Assembly (NCBI GenBank): GCA_947495125.1
Contig: CANLXL010000005.1
Coordinates: 1-64,000 of the forward strand
Reading direction: 5' to 3'
Length of the DNA: 64,000 nt
Source of the DNA: an uncultured Flaviramulus sp.
GTDB taxonomy: Bacteria > Bacteroidota > Bacteroidia > Flavobacteriales > Flavobacteriaceae
Made by a program: the position numbers and the translations under genes. Positions within the stretch are counted from its first letter, which is position 1; each line of letters starts with the position of its first letter. The notes under the pieces are model-generated. The model had not been told where the DNA came from. It saw only the letters and a program-made list of their open reading frames with translations, and did not search any database. This document shows positions 25,551-36,583 of this stretch, piece by piece.

Positions 25551-25580
25551 ACATAAATATTATTTTTAATGCTTTGAGTT

Positions 25581-26507
25581 CTAAAAATCTAACAATCCGT
25601 TAGTCTTTTTAACCCCTTCAGCACTGGTTTGCATATGTGCTTTTTCAGCATCACTTAATTCAATATTTACGATACTTTCGATACCGTTTCTTCCTAAAAT
25701 AACGGGGACACCAATGCACAGATCATTTAGGCCGTATTCGCCTTCCAATAAGGTGGAACATGGATACATCTTCTTTTGATCGCAGGCAATCGCCTGAACT
25801 AATCCGCTTACCGCGGCACCCGGAGCGTACCAGGCAGAAGTGCCTAATAATTTAGTTAGGGTGGCACCACCAACTTTAGTATCTTCTTTAACTTGATTTA
25901 ATCGGTCTTCACTTAAAAACTCAGAGACTTTCACACTATTTCTTGTAGCATGAGAGGTTAAAGGAACCATACCAACATCGCTATGTCCTCCTATAACCAT
26001 ACCATCAACGTCACTAATAGGAGCTTCTAGGGCTTCAGCCAAACGGTACTTAAAACGTGCAGAGTCCAGAGCTCCACCCATACCAATAATTCTGTTTTTT
26101 GGTAAGCTGGTTGATTTATGCACTAAATAGGTCATGGTATCCATAGGGTTACTTACCACAATCATTATAGTATCCGGAGAATGCTCAATTAAACTTGAAG
26201 ATACCGACTTTACAATACCGGCATTAATACCGATCAATTCTTCGCGAGTCATTCCGGGTTTACGGGGGATTCCCGAAGTGATAACACAAATGTCACTACC
26301 AGCAGTTTTGCTGTAATCGTTTGTGACTCCGGTGATTTTAGTGTCGAATCCGTTTAAGGATGCACATTGCATCAAATCCATAGCTTTACCTTCGGCATAG
26401 CCTTCTTTAATATCTAATAAAACGACCTCTGAAGCGAAATTTTTAATGGCAATATATTCTGCACAACTTGCGCCTACTGCACCTGCTCCAACAACTGTAA
26501 CTTTCAT
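25581..26507 (-). CDS. mdh: Malate dehydrogenase
   Basis: Mdh interconverts malate and oxaloacetate with NAD in the TCA cycle. The 308-residue protein has the Rossmann motif VVGAGAVGASCAEY at the N-terminus, DIKEGYAEGKAMDL, the substrate loop GIPRKPGMTREELI, and catalytic His in MVIGGHSDVGMVPL near residue 175. This is the LDH-like form of about 310 residues. It has its own promoter candidate and terminator, so it is probably transcribed alone. Confidence 0.96.
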   Translation of the reverse strand: MKVTVVGAGAVGASCAEYIAIKNFASEVVLLDIKEGYAEGKAMDLMQCASLNGFDTKITGVTNDYSKTAGSDICVITSGIPRKPGMTREELIGINAGIVKSVSSSLIEHSPDTIMIVVSNPMDTMTYLVHKSTSLPKNRIIGMGGALDSARFKYRLAEALEAPISDVDGMVIGGHSDVGMVPLTSHATRNSVKVSEFLSEDRLNQVKEDTKVGGATLTKLLGTSAWYAPGAAVSGLVQAIACDQKKMYPCSTLLEGEYGLNDLCIGVPVILGRNGIESIVNIELSDAEKAHMQTSAEGVKKTNGLLDF

Positions 26508-26620
26508 AAGTGTATTTTTAAAAGGTTTGTGATGAGTTTAAATTTTAGTCAAAATTGGTCATTTTATAGGACTTAAAACATGATTTTTGTTTGCTTATAA
26601 AATTTACGAATTTCGAATCA

Positions 26621-26628
26621 CAAAAGTA
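26621..26628 (-). promoter_or_regulatory. Candidate -7 element for mdh
   Basis: TACTTTTG on the minus strand fits TAnnTTTG, about 114 bases before the mdh ATG. It has no visible -33 partner, so the call is tentative. Confidence 0.35.
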
Positions 26629-26649
26629 TGAATTAAAATGCTGTTAATA

Positions 26650-26682
26650 AAAAAAGTGCAGGACTAAATCCTGCACTTTTTT
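26650..26682 (-). terminator. Terminator of the outer-membrane protein gene
   Basis: The stem AAAAGTGCAGG / CCTGCACTTTT with a 7-base loop is flanked by A and T runs on both sides, so it can work in both directions. It is 23 bases from the stop at 26705. Confidence 0.85.
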
Positions 26683-26704
26683 TATTAATATTTTGTGATG
26701 GTTT

Positions 26705-27718
26705 TTACCTGAAACTAAATGCTATTCCTGCAGAAATAGTATTATACTCCTGTAGTGTATAATCTCCAAAAATTTTGAAGAAACCTAGACTCAATCTAGC
26801 CCCTATGGTCGCTCTGAAGCCGCTTGCATCGAAGTCTAAATTTATGGGGTCTGTTATGGTTGTGGTAATGGTATCATTTGGAGCAGGTAAACCGGTATCG
26901 TACTCCAAATCATAAGACCCCAACATTTTTAAAGTCGAATTACCACCGCTATAACCTAAACCTCCATAAACATTGATGATTGGAAAATTAAGAGAAGCAA
27001 TGGCCTGAGCTGTAAAAGAGCTAAGGTCGAATTCTGCAACTTGATTTTGACCTGGAAGCGTCCCGTCCATATTATAATTCACATCCATTTTAGTATAAGC
27101 AGCTAGTAAGGAAACGTGTAATGGAAGTTTATCTAACGGGCCAAAGATACTTGTAATTTCCTTCTTTAGTCCGAGCCCTAATAATTTTCCTTTAACATCG
27201 TCGTCTCCAACCTCGGGTACTACTCTTAGCATGGCGTCAAATTTAAATGGTAATCCAACGCTTAGTTGAATTGCCGGTGTCGGAACGGCATTTAAAGGTA
27301 AATCATCTTTAATACCGGAAGGCATTTCAAAGGAAGTTGTTACGGGTTGACCATTTACGGTGGTGCCAACATTCATAATCGCACCATCTCCCGAACCTGC
27401 TACGGTTGGACTTGTTGTGGATGTCGAGACAATATTTGTTAAGCCCAGGTTGGCGAAAGTTATAAGTTCGTCTTCATTTGGAACGGTTGAAGCGTTGAGA
27501 CCAATACTAATATCGAACCCTAATTTTTTATGAACCTTTGCGGTGTGGTACCAACCACTATTCATACCGTAAATCAATCCGCTCATGGCAGGTTTCATGT
27601 AGGCTTCGGTAAGTTTATTTGCATCAGCCGTGGCCGCAAGCAAAATGTTTTCTAATTCTTGTGATTTTGATATTTGAGTTGCTAAACATAACAACATAAA
27701 TAATGTTAACTTTTTCAT
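26705..27718 (-). CDS. Outer-membrane beta-barrel protein, DUF6588-like
   Basis: The 337-residue protein has a signal peptide (MKKLTLFMLLCLATQIS...) and an alternating beta-strand pattern ending in aromatic-rich SAGIAFSFR, as in porin-like barrels. It resembles the DUF6588 family of Bacteroidetes outer-membrane proteins (MSGLIYGMNSGWYHTAKVHK near the N-terminus). No ligand or transport role can be read from the sequence. It has a promoter-like TATATTTG box and its own terminator, so it is a single-gene unit. Confidence 0.75.
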   Translation of the reverse strand: MKKLTLFMLLCLATQISKSQELENILLAATADANKLTEAYMKPAMSGLIYGMNSGWYHTAKVHKKLGFDISIGLNASTVPNEDELITFANLGLTNIVSTSTTSPTVAGSGDGAIMNVGTTVNGQPVTTSFEMPSGIKDDLPLNAVPTPAIQLSVGLPFKFDAMLRVVPEVGDDDVKGKLLGLGLKKEITSIFGPLDKLPLHVSLLAAYTKMDVNYNMDGTLPGQNQVAEFDLSSFTAQAIASLNFPIINVYGGLGYSGGNSTLKMLGSYDLEYDTGLPAPNDTITTTITDPINLDFDASGFRATIGARLSLGFFKIFGDYTLQEYNTISAGIAFSFR

Positions 27719-27739
27719 CGTTTTTTAATTTGGTTAGTA

Positions 27740-27747
27740 CAAATATA
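27740..27747 (-). promoter_or_regulatory. -7 promoter element for the outer-membrane protein gene
   Basis: TATATTTG on the minus strand, 21 bases before the ATG. A TTTG lies 12 bases upstream, closer than the usual 17-23. Confidence 0.45.
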
Positions 27748-27815
27748 AAAAAAAACACACAAAACATCATTTAATCGTTAAAATATTACACTTAATCGGT
27801 TTTTATATAATAAAA

Positions 27816-27846
27816 AAAGCATCAAGTTTAAATCAACTTGATGCTT
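27816..27846 (-). terminator. Terminator of gyrB
   Basis: A perfect 13-bp stem AAGCATCAAGTT / AACTTGATGCTT around a 5-base loop, followed by seven T residues on the minus strand, 27 bases after the gyrB stop. Confidence 0.88.
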
Positions 27847-27872
27847 TAAATATGAGCTTCTTAGATTATTGT

Positions 27873-29834
<1,962 letters not shown>

Positions 29835-29899
29835 CTAAAAATTTAAAGTTTCATTTTATATCAAAAAAAATGACGCACATGCATCATTTTCAACACTAA

Positions 29900-29907
29900 C
29901 AAATATA
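29900..29907 (-). promoter_or_regulatory. -7 promoter element for gyrB
   Basis: TATATTTG on the minus strand, about 78 bases before the gyrB ATG. No strong -33 element. Confidence 0.4.
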
Positions 29908-30110
29908 CGAAATATCCGCCCCTTTAAAAAGCTTTTCATCGACTTAGTAATAAAATTATCAACATTTGTTAATTACTCGAAAGTCTCTTAAAACGTCTAA
30001 AAAGCGTCTTAAATTAGATTTTATTGCTTTTTTGATCTTTAGTTGAAATGAGTTTTAGCTAAAATGGCTTAGCGTTGAAATTTTGATTTTTTAAATGAAG
30101 GTTTGACCTG

Positions 30111-31136
30111 TCAATTATGTTCAGATTCTAGTAATTTCACACCGGAACCGGAGGCATTTGAAAAGACGATTTTTCCATTTTCAAAGTGTACTCCTTGAGC
30201 AATATCTCTTTCTAATAACATGGAACCATCGGCATCAATGAAGTCTAAAAGCGGAGCGATTTGAGCTAGATTGGATATGCCTATTGTAGATTCCGTCATA
30301 CATCCGGCCATAACAAGTAGGTTTTTTGACCTGGCGCTACGTATCATGCTAAGTGCCGGTGTTAGACCACCACATTTCATGAGTTTGATATTGATACCAT
30401 GAAAATGTTCTGCACAGCGGGCTACATCGCTTAAACGCTGGCAACTCTCATCAGCAATTATGGGTAGGTTACATTGCGCTTTTAGTGTTTTCATGCCATC
30501 CCAATCGTCTCTTTTAAGAGGTTGTTCGATAAACTCTACGCCTAACGGCTTAAGTTGTAGTGATTTTTGAAGTGTTTCGGCGACGGACCAGGCACAATTG
30601 GCGTCAATTCTAAAAACAGATTCGGTAACTTCTCGCAGGGCTTTTACAATGGCAACATCCTCTGCAGTGCCTAATTTTATCTTATAAACAGGCCACGGCT
30701 GCTCTATTATTTTTTTTGACATATTTTCAATAGTGTCTATGCCAATGGTATAATTTGTTAAAGGTGATTCAGAAAAACCTTTATCCCAAAAACTTCGAAG
30801 TGTTCTATTATTTCGCTTTGCGTATAAATCCCAAAAAGCACAATCGATGGCGCATAGTGCAAAATAATCTTCTCTTAACGAGGGTTCCAGTTTATCCCAT
30901 AATTCTGTTGGACTTAGATTCTCAGATTTTTCAACGATTTGTCTTGAACCTAAAATTGAATTTTGTAGTTTTTCAATAGTGCTGTCATAATAGGGGTTGA
31001 TAGTAGCTTCTCCATATCCGGTATACTTCCCGTCAGAAATACTCACAATTAAGGTGCTTTGGGTTTTTACTGTATACCGTGAAATTGTAAACGGATGTTT
31101 TAGCGGTAAATGATAAACCTTAAATGTGACTTTCAT
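30111..31136 (-). CDS. Dipeptide epimerase, enolase superfamily
   Basis: The 341-residue protein has the muconate-lactonizing-enzyme fold. Catalytic positions are seen in order: KIKLGT near 165 (paired lysines), RIDANCAWS (metal Asp), FIEQP (metal Glu), IADES (metal Asp) and INIKLMKCGG (opposing Lys). This set is typical of L-Ala-D/L-Glu epimerases, which recycle murein peptides, and the N-terminal PLKHPFTISR also fits that group. Exact substrate cannot be decided by eye. It lies alone on the minus strand with long gaps on both sides. Confidence 0.85.
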   Translation of the reverse strand: MKVTFKVYHLPLKHPFTISRYTVKTQSTLIVSISDGKYTGYGEATINPYYDSTIEKLQNSILGSRQIVEKSENLSPTELWDKLEPSLREDYFALCAIDCAFWDLYAKRNNRTLRSFWDKGFSESPLTNYTIGIDTIENMSKKIIEQPWPVYKIKLGTAEDVAIVKALREVTESVFRIDANCAWSVAETLQKSLQLKPLGVEFIEQPLKRDDWDGMKTLKAQCNLPIIADESCQRLSDVARCAEHFHGINIKLMKCGGLTPALSMIRSARSKNLLVMAGCMTESTIGISNLAQIAPLLDFIDADGSMLLERDIAQGVHFENGKIVFSNASGSGVKLLESEHN

Positions 31137-31532
31137 ATTTTAAATATAACACTTTAGGGTTTTCTATAATTTAAAAATTAAAAAAACTTTTTAAAATAAA
31201 TAGTGGTTACCATGGCTATATTGATACGAGCTTCAGGATCTCATTTTTCTGATGTGAATAACAGGAAATTGATGCTGTTTTGATTATTATTTTCAAATAA
31301 AACATGAAAAATTAAAGTTTTTTTATAGGTCCAAGTTTTTATTTGCTTACGGTTTGTTATGTATATTGTAGTTTAAGGTTGAAAAGTTGATAAACTCGTA
31401 TAAAAATAGAGTTTAATTTGAGAATGTGTAAAAGAAAAAAAGTACTTCAACTTTCGGCATACTTAAGTTTTAACTACGTGAAAACTTTTGTAATTTTATC
31501 CGCTTGTAGATTTATCAACAAATTAAAAAAAC
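31137..31532. other. Intergenic region upstream of the gatA cluster
   Basis: About 400 AT-rich bases between divergent genes. It must hold promoters for both sides but I find no exact TAnnTTTG; the best rightward match is TAATTTTA near 31492. No RNA gene, terminator or repeat was recognised; frames here are under 25 codons. Confidence 0.4.
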
Positions 31533-31802
31533 ATGAGTAAGATTATGACCGTCGACATTTTGTCGAGTATTAAAGGAGCACAGCCATCTGAGGCTGTAAA
31601 TAAATTATTTGATGTCATTAAAAATGCACATCCTGCAAATAATAATTCTTTTAATAATAATCATAATAATTGTGTGTCTTTAGATAATCTAAGAGCAGAT
31701 GTAGTGGTTGAAAGTTCTGCCTTGGAAAAGCAAATTATCATTGAAAACTTTCCTAAAGAGAAGAATGGCTATTTGGTAGTCTCTAAAGTGATAGAAGAGT
31801 AG
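31533..31802 (+). CDS. Hypothetical 89-residue protein upstream of gatA
   Basis: The protein is MSKIMTVDILSSIKGAQPSE..., with an Asn/His-rich low-complexity linker near 37-46 (NNNSFNNNHNNC) and a beta-rich C-terminal half (EKQIIIENFPKEKNGYLVVS). It stops 2 bases before gatA, so it heads the gatA/gatB-aspS operon. It does not resemble GatC, the third subunit of the amidotransferase, in sequence. It may simply be a conserved flavobacterial unknown. Confidence 0.65.
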   Translation: MSKIMTVDILSSIKGAQPSEAVNKLFDVIKNAHPANNNSFNNNHNNCVSLDNLRADVVVESSALEKQIIIENFPKEKNGYLVVSKVIEE

Positions 31803-31804
31803 TT

Positions 31805-33205
31805 ATGGATTCTCAAATACATAAAATTCATCAACAATTGATGAATAAGGAAATAACATGTACTGATTTGGTACAGGAAAAGTTAACCTTATTAAAGCAG
31901 AATACACACCAAACCGTTAATTCGTTGCTGCATACTTTGGCAATAGATTTGGCTTCAAAAGTAGATTCAAAAATTGCAAGCGGTGAAACCATTGGTTTAT
32001 TGGAAGGGATTCCTTTTGGTATAAAGGACGTATACATGCTTCAAGGAACGTATGCAACAGCGAGCTCTGAGCTTTTGAAAAATTATAAATCGGCGTATAC
32101 AGCAACAGCGATTCAAAAACTAATGGATGCCGGAGCTATTCCTATTGTAAAAGAAAATTGCGATAGTTTCGGGCATGGGTCTTCAAGTGAAAATACCATC
32201 TTTGGAGCTGTTAAGAATGCACTTAATCCGGAATTGGTTGGAGGTGGTTCAAGTGGTGGTTCGGCTGTAAATGTGGCAAAAGATTATACGGTCTTTTCTA
32301 TTGGAGGAGATACCGGTGGATCTGTGCGCCAGCCCGCCGGATATAATAATATTTATGGTTTAAAACCAACCTATGGGCGGATTTCCAGATATGGTTTAAT
32401 GGCCTATGCATCCTCTACAGATTGTGTTGGACCATTAGCAAAATCTATTGAAGATATTCGTATCGTTTTGAATGTTATGAGTGGTCAGGATATTAAGGAC
32501 CAAACCACATATGCTTCCAACGAAATTGATAAGGATTCTATTTTGAGTTCTAAAGACATAAAAACCGTTGGATATTTTAAAAATTTTGTAGAAAATGATG
32601 CTATCGATGCTCAGATAAAATCTGATTTTTTAGCATCCATTGAAAAAATAAAGGCAAAAGGGGTTGAAGTTAAAGCCTTAGATTTCTTTGAGTCTGAAAC
32701 CTTAGTGTCAACCTATTATACTTTGGCGATGGCTGAAACTGCATCAAATCTATCACGTTTGGATGGTACTAATTACGGCCAGCGTATTGAAGCTGAAAAT
32801 TTAAAGGAAACTTACGCCGTGACCCGTTCAGAGAATTTTTCTGAAGAGACCAAGCGCAGAATTGTAGGTGGTAATCAGGTGTTGTCTCAAGGGTTTTCTG
32901 ATGAAATTTATTTAAAAGGATTGGCTTTAAGAGATCAAATCTCAGAAAATTTTGAAAATGATTTTGCAGTGGTCGATGTTATCCTATCTCCGGTAACACC
33001 GGATACACCGCCTAAAATTGGAGATAGTTTAAAAGACCCATTGGCCATGTACCTGTCTGATGCTTACACCGTAGGGTTTAGTTTGGGACAACTGCCAACC
33101 TTAACGATACCACAAGGTACAGCAACCGGTTTGCAAATTAGTGCTGCTAAAAATAATGACGAACTCGTGTTGAAGTTTGCTAACTTCTTAAAAGATACGC
33201 TATAA
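31805..33205 (+). CDS. gatA: Aspartyl/glutamyl-tRNA amidotransferase subunit A
   Basis: GatA is the glutaminase of GatCAB, which converts Asp-tRNA(Asn) or Glu-tRNA(Gln) to the amidated form. The 466-residue protein has the amidase signature with its Ser-cisSer-Lys triad: Lys in FGIKDVYMLQG near 75, the glycine-serine loop VGGGSSGGSAVNVA near 155, and GGDTGGSVRQPAGYN near 175. The stop overlaps the start of the next gene (TAATG), so GatA and the GatB fusion are made together. Confidence 0.93.
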   Translation: MDSQIHKIHQQLMNKEITCTDLVQEKLTLLKQNTHQTVNSLLHTLAIDLASKVDSKIASGETIGLLEGIPFGIKDVYMLQGTYATASSELLKNYKSAYTATAIQKLMDAGAIPIVKENCDSFGHGSSSENTIFGAVKNALNPELVGGGSSGGSAVNVAKDYTVFSIGGDTGGSVRQPAGYNNIYGLKPTYGRISRYGLMAYASSTDCVGPLAKSIEDIRIVLNVMSGQDIKDQTTYASNEIDKDSILSSKDIKTVGYFKNFVENDAIDAQIKSDFLASIEKIKAKGVEVKALDFFESETLVSTYYTLAMAETASNLSRLDGTNYGQRIEAENLKETYAVTRSENFSEETKRRIVGGNQVLSQGFSDEIYLKGLALRDQISENFENDFAVVDVILSPVTPDTPPKIGDSLKDPLAMYLSDAYTVGFSLGQLPTLTIPQGTATGLQISAAKNNDELVLKFANFLKDTL

Positions 33206-36200
33206 TGGACCTGGAGCAATTAAATGAGGCTTTAAAAGCCCACGAACTGGAATTGGTCATCGGATTGGAAACCCATGTTCGGTTAAATACCAAAACAAAA
33301 TTATTTTGTTCTTGTGCTAATCAGGAGATCGAAACGCCAAACCAAAACATTTGTTCGGTTTGCACCGGGCAGATGGGAGTGTTACCCGCGATAAACAAGG
33401 ACGCTATTACAAAAGCTATTTATTTTGGAAAAGCTGTAAAATCTACTTTTGAGAATGAAGTGATATCTTGGGACCGTAAGCATTACGAATATCCGGATAA
33501 TCCAAAGAACATTCAGATTACACAGTTTCATAATCCTGTAATTCCGGATGGACAAGTGTCTTGCTTTAGAAACGACGGATCTCAGTTTACTGTGAATCTA
33601 ACGCAGGTTCATATTGAAGAGGACGCCGCTAAACTGATGCATGAAAAGAAGGTCTCATTGGTAGATTTTAATAAAGCAGGGGTACCTCTTATCGAAATTG
33701 TTACAGAACCTTGTATTCGTCATATAGAAGATGCTTCAACATATGCACAGTATATTCAACGCATTGTTCAAAATTTAAAAATTTCTGAAGCCAATCTTGA
33801 GAAAGGTGAGTTTAAATCGGATGTTTCTGTTTCTCTTCGAAAAAAGCATACCTATAACTTAAATCCACGTACGGAAATTAAAAACCTGAATTCGTTCAAG
33901 TTTATGGTGGAGGCTCTTAAAGAAGAAGTTGAAAAACAACTCAATTACTATTTAGAGCATAAAGAATTCAGACCAGAGCAAACCACTGTTTTATGGGATG
34001 CCGATTTGAAGCAAACCAAAACCATGCGAAAAAAGGAGTTCGAAGCCGATTATCGTTTTATTTCCGAACCGGATTTACCGTTTGTAGGGATAAAAGACGT
34101 GGTGGAATCTATTGATGTTGATATTAGTTCATTACCATTTGCCGTAGAATCCATTTTGATAAAAGGAGGGGTTTTACCTCAAGACGCTAAATTTTTTACG
34201 GCAGACTCATTACGTTCCAAGGCTTTTGTAGCCATAAATAACGAATTGAAAGATCCTTCTTTTGTTGCTAAAACCCTGGTGAACAATATTGGAGCCGATG
34301 ACTATGGTGATATACATAGCATTGACCACCTTATTGAGATTTTTAAGCTGTTTAAAGAAGAAAAGATAACAGCTGTTTTAGTTCAAAATGGAATCACCTC
34401 TTATTTAAAGGACAGAACATTTGATTACAATAAGTATTTCGAAGATAATTCGATCTCAGAAGAAAAAATCAAAGATGTCATTGGTAAAGTAATTTCTGAA
34501 AATGAAGGCATTGCGAATGATATTAAAGCCGGAAACCAAGGTAAAGCCGGAATCCTTGTAGGTAAGGTCATTGCTGTAATAGGAAAAGGTGCCTCCGGAA
34601 AAATAATTCGTCAAGGTATTCTTGATGCGCTTTCCAATGGAGAATCGGGAGGAATTAACACAAAATCTAAACCTGGTGAGCATCGAATGATCAATAGCCA
34701 GCAGCCTGTAGCTAAGGAAGAAGAGATACTTGCGGAGATTCCATTAATTATTAAAGACACATATCGAACTCACATGGCTTCTGAACTGTCTGAAGTTTCC
34801 ATTTCAAAAGAAGTAACCCTGGCAGGATGGGTCTCTAGTGTTCGGGATCATGGTGAGCTGATATTTATTGATTTGCGTGATTCCAGTAATGAAATATTCC
34901 AGGTGCGTTTAAGTAGAGAGTCCTTCCCTAATTTGGACGACCTGGTAAAACTGAAACCAGAGTCTGTAATAACAGTTACCGGTGTTATTGTTCAGCGAAA
35001 AGAGGACGATTATAATCCGAGCTTACGTACCGGAAAAATAGAATTGGAAACATCATCCTTAGAGATTTTAAACCTTTCGAAGACTTTACCTTTTGAAATT
35101 AAAAGGGCAACAAAATCTAATGAAACGGTTCGTTTTCAGTATAAATATCTGGATCATAGAAACGATGCTGTTAGAAAGGCGATCGTGAACCGACACCGGG
35201 TTATAAAATTAATGCGCGATATTTTAGATGAGCAAGAATTTCTGGAAATAGAGACTCCCATTTTAACCGCGGGTACCGATGAAGGAGCGCGAGAGTTTAT
35301 CGTGCCTACAAGAAAACAGGCCGGCTCTTTTTATACCCTGCCACAAGCTCCACAGCAGTTTAAGCAAATATTGATGGTAAGTGGTTATGAAAAGTATTTT
35401 CAAATTGCGCGTTGTTTTAGGGATGAAGATTCTCGTGGTGATCGCCAGCCGGAATTTACCCAGTTAGATATTGAGATGGCATATGCCAGTATGCAACAAA
35501 TCATAGATTTGAACACTAATATGTTCAACGACATTGTTACCAAAATCTACGGTAAAAAATGGATATTACACCCGTTTGAAGTTATTAGCTATAAAGATGC
35601 CATGGACAAATATGGTTGTGATCGTCCGGATTTACGTTTTGGCCTCCAAATGCAGGATATTACAGAGATTGTAAAAGATACGACCTTTCAGGTATTTAGC
35701 AAACCTATTGAGGCGGGAGGTATTGTAAAATGCATAAAAGTATCAGCGCAAGAACAGGGGAACAAACGGATGTCGAAAGGGCAAATTGAAAACCTGACCG
35801 CCATAGCTCAGGAACACGGCCTTGGTGGATTGGCTTATATTATTGTTAATGAAAATGATTTACAATCCCCTATAATTAAATTTTTGGGAGAGGATATAGC
35901 GGCCAGAATCATAGAAGCTAGCGAAGCTGAGGTTGGCGATATTGTGTTTTTCTCGGCTGCGGATTACGATACTGCTAATAAGGCTTTGGATGCTGTTAGA
36001 CAAGAATTGGGTAGATTATTGCGTTTAATTAATCCAAAAGAATTGCGACCTGCCTGGGTTGTAGATTTCCCCATGTTTGAAAAAACAGAGGAAGGCCGTT
36101 GGACCTTTACCCATAATCCTTTCTCCATGCCGGCCATTAAAGATTTGGATAAGCATATGAATGGGAATGATAACGACATAGGTGCCATTATTGCGCAACA

Positions 36201-36543
36201 GTATGATCTTATTTTAAATGGTTATGAAATTGGAGGGGGCTCGGTTCGTGCTCATAAACCTGAAATTTTGGAAGCCACATATAAAAACATGGGCTACAAC
36301 AAGGAAGAGATGCTAAAGAGTGTGGGGACGATGTACGAAGCGTTTCATTATGGTGCTCCGCCGCATGGTGGCATTGCCTGGGGTGTTGATCGTCTGATGA
36401 TGATTTTGGAAAAGAAAGTGTCCATTAGAGAAGTTATGGCCTTTCCAAAAACGGGATCCAGTGAGGACTTATTATTTGGTTCACCATCACCTTTATCTGA
36501 TAAAAAAGTTGAAGAGATGAATGTTAGAGTAATGAGGAAATAA
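33205..36543 (+). CDS. gatB-aspS: GatB-AspS fusion: amidotransferase subunit B and aspartyl-tRNA synthetase
   Basis: The 1112-residue frame has no internal stop. Residues 1-480 are GatB: IGLETHVRLNTKTKLFCSC, the zinc-type cysteines (CSCANQ, CSVCTGQMG), WDRKHYEYPDNPKNIQITQF, then the YqeY-like helical tail (IANDIKAGNQGKAGILVGKV). A 40-residue linker joins a bacterial-type AspRS (about 520-1112): OB-fold anticodon domain, class II motif 2 FRDEDSRGDRQPEFTQLD near 738, a GAD insert, and motif 3 GGIAWGVDRLMMIL near 1055. In the anticodon domain His549 (VRDHGEL) stands where E. coli AspRS has Leu30; His there is associated with non-discriminating enzymes that also charge tRNA(Asn). It would make Asp-tRNA(Asn) and pass it to the amidotransferase half. 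Confidence 0.93.
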   Translation: MDLEQLNEALKAHELELVIGLETHVRLNTKTKLFCSCANQEIETPNQNICSVCTGQMGVLPAINKDAITKAIYFGKAVKSTFENEVISWDRKHYEYPDNPKNIQITQFHNPVIPDGQVSCFRNDGSQFTVNLTQVHIEEDAAKLMHEKKVSLVDFNKAGVPLIEIVTEPCIRHIEDASTYAQYIQRIVQNLKISEANLEKGEFKSDVSVSLRKKHTYNLNPRTEIKNLNSFKFMVEALKEEVEKQLNYYLEHKEFRPEQTTVLWDADLKQTKTMRKKEFEADYRFISEPDLPFVGIKDVVESIDVDISSLPFAVESILIKGGVLPQDAKFFTADSLRSKAFVAINNELKDPSFVAKTLVNNIGADDYGDIHSIDHLIEIFKLFKEEKITAVLVQNGITSYLKDRTFDYNKYFEDNSISEEKIKDVIGKVISENEGIANDIKAGNQGKAGILVGKVIAVIGKGASGKIIRQGILDALSNGESGGINTKSKPGEHRMINSQQPVAKEEEILAEIPLIIKDTYRTHMASELSEVSISKEVTLAGWVSSVRDHGELIFIDLRDSSNEIFQVRLSRESFPNLDDLVKLKPESVITVTGVIVQRKEDDYNPSLRTGKIELETSSLEILNLSKTLPFEIKRATKSNETVRFQYKYLDHRNDAVRKAIVNRHRVIKLMRDILDEQEFLEIETPILTAGTDEGAREFIVPTRKQAGSFYTLPQAPQQFKQILMVSGYEKYFQIARCFRDEDSRGDRQPEFTQLDIEMAYASMQQIIDLNTNMFNDIVTKIYGKKWILHPFEVISYKDAMDKYGCDRPDLRFGLQMQDITEIVKDTTFQVFSKPIEAGGIVKCIKVSAQEQGNKRMSKGQIENLTAIAQEHGLGGLAYIIVNENDLQSPIIKFLGEDIAARIIEASEAEVGDIVFFSAADYDTANKALDAVRQELGRLLRLINPKELRPAWVVDFPMFEKTEEGRWTFTHNPFSMPAIKDLDKHMNGNDNDIGAIIAQQYDLILNGYEIGGGSVRAHKPEILEATYKNMGYNKEEMLKSVGTMYEAFHYGAPPHGGIAWGVDRLMMILEKKVSIREVMAFPKTGSSEDLLFGSPSPLSDKKVEEMNVRVMRK

Positions 36544-36583
36544 ATTGTTACTTTTGAAGGATTAAATCTACAACGTGTTTCCC

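Noticed and set aside
29869..29895. Weak inverted repeat AAAATGA...TCATTTT upstream of gyrB
   Set aside because: AT-rich with a large loop; likely chance.
31201..31280. 23-codon frame (MAILIRASG...) in the gap before gatA
   Set aside because: Too short, no promoter or start context.
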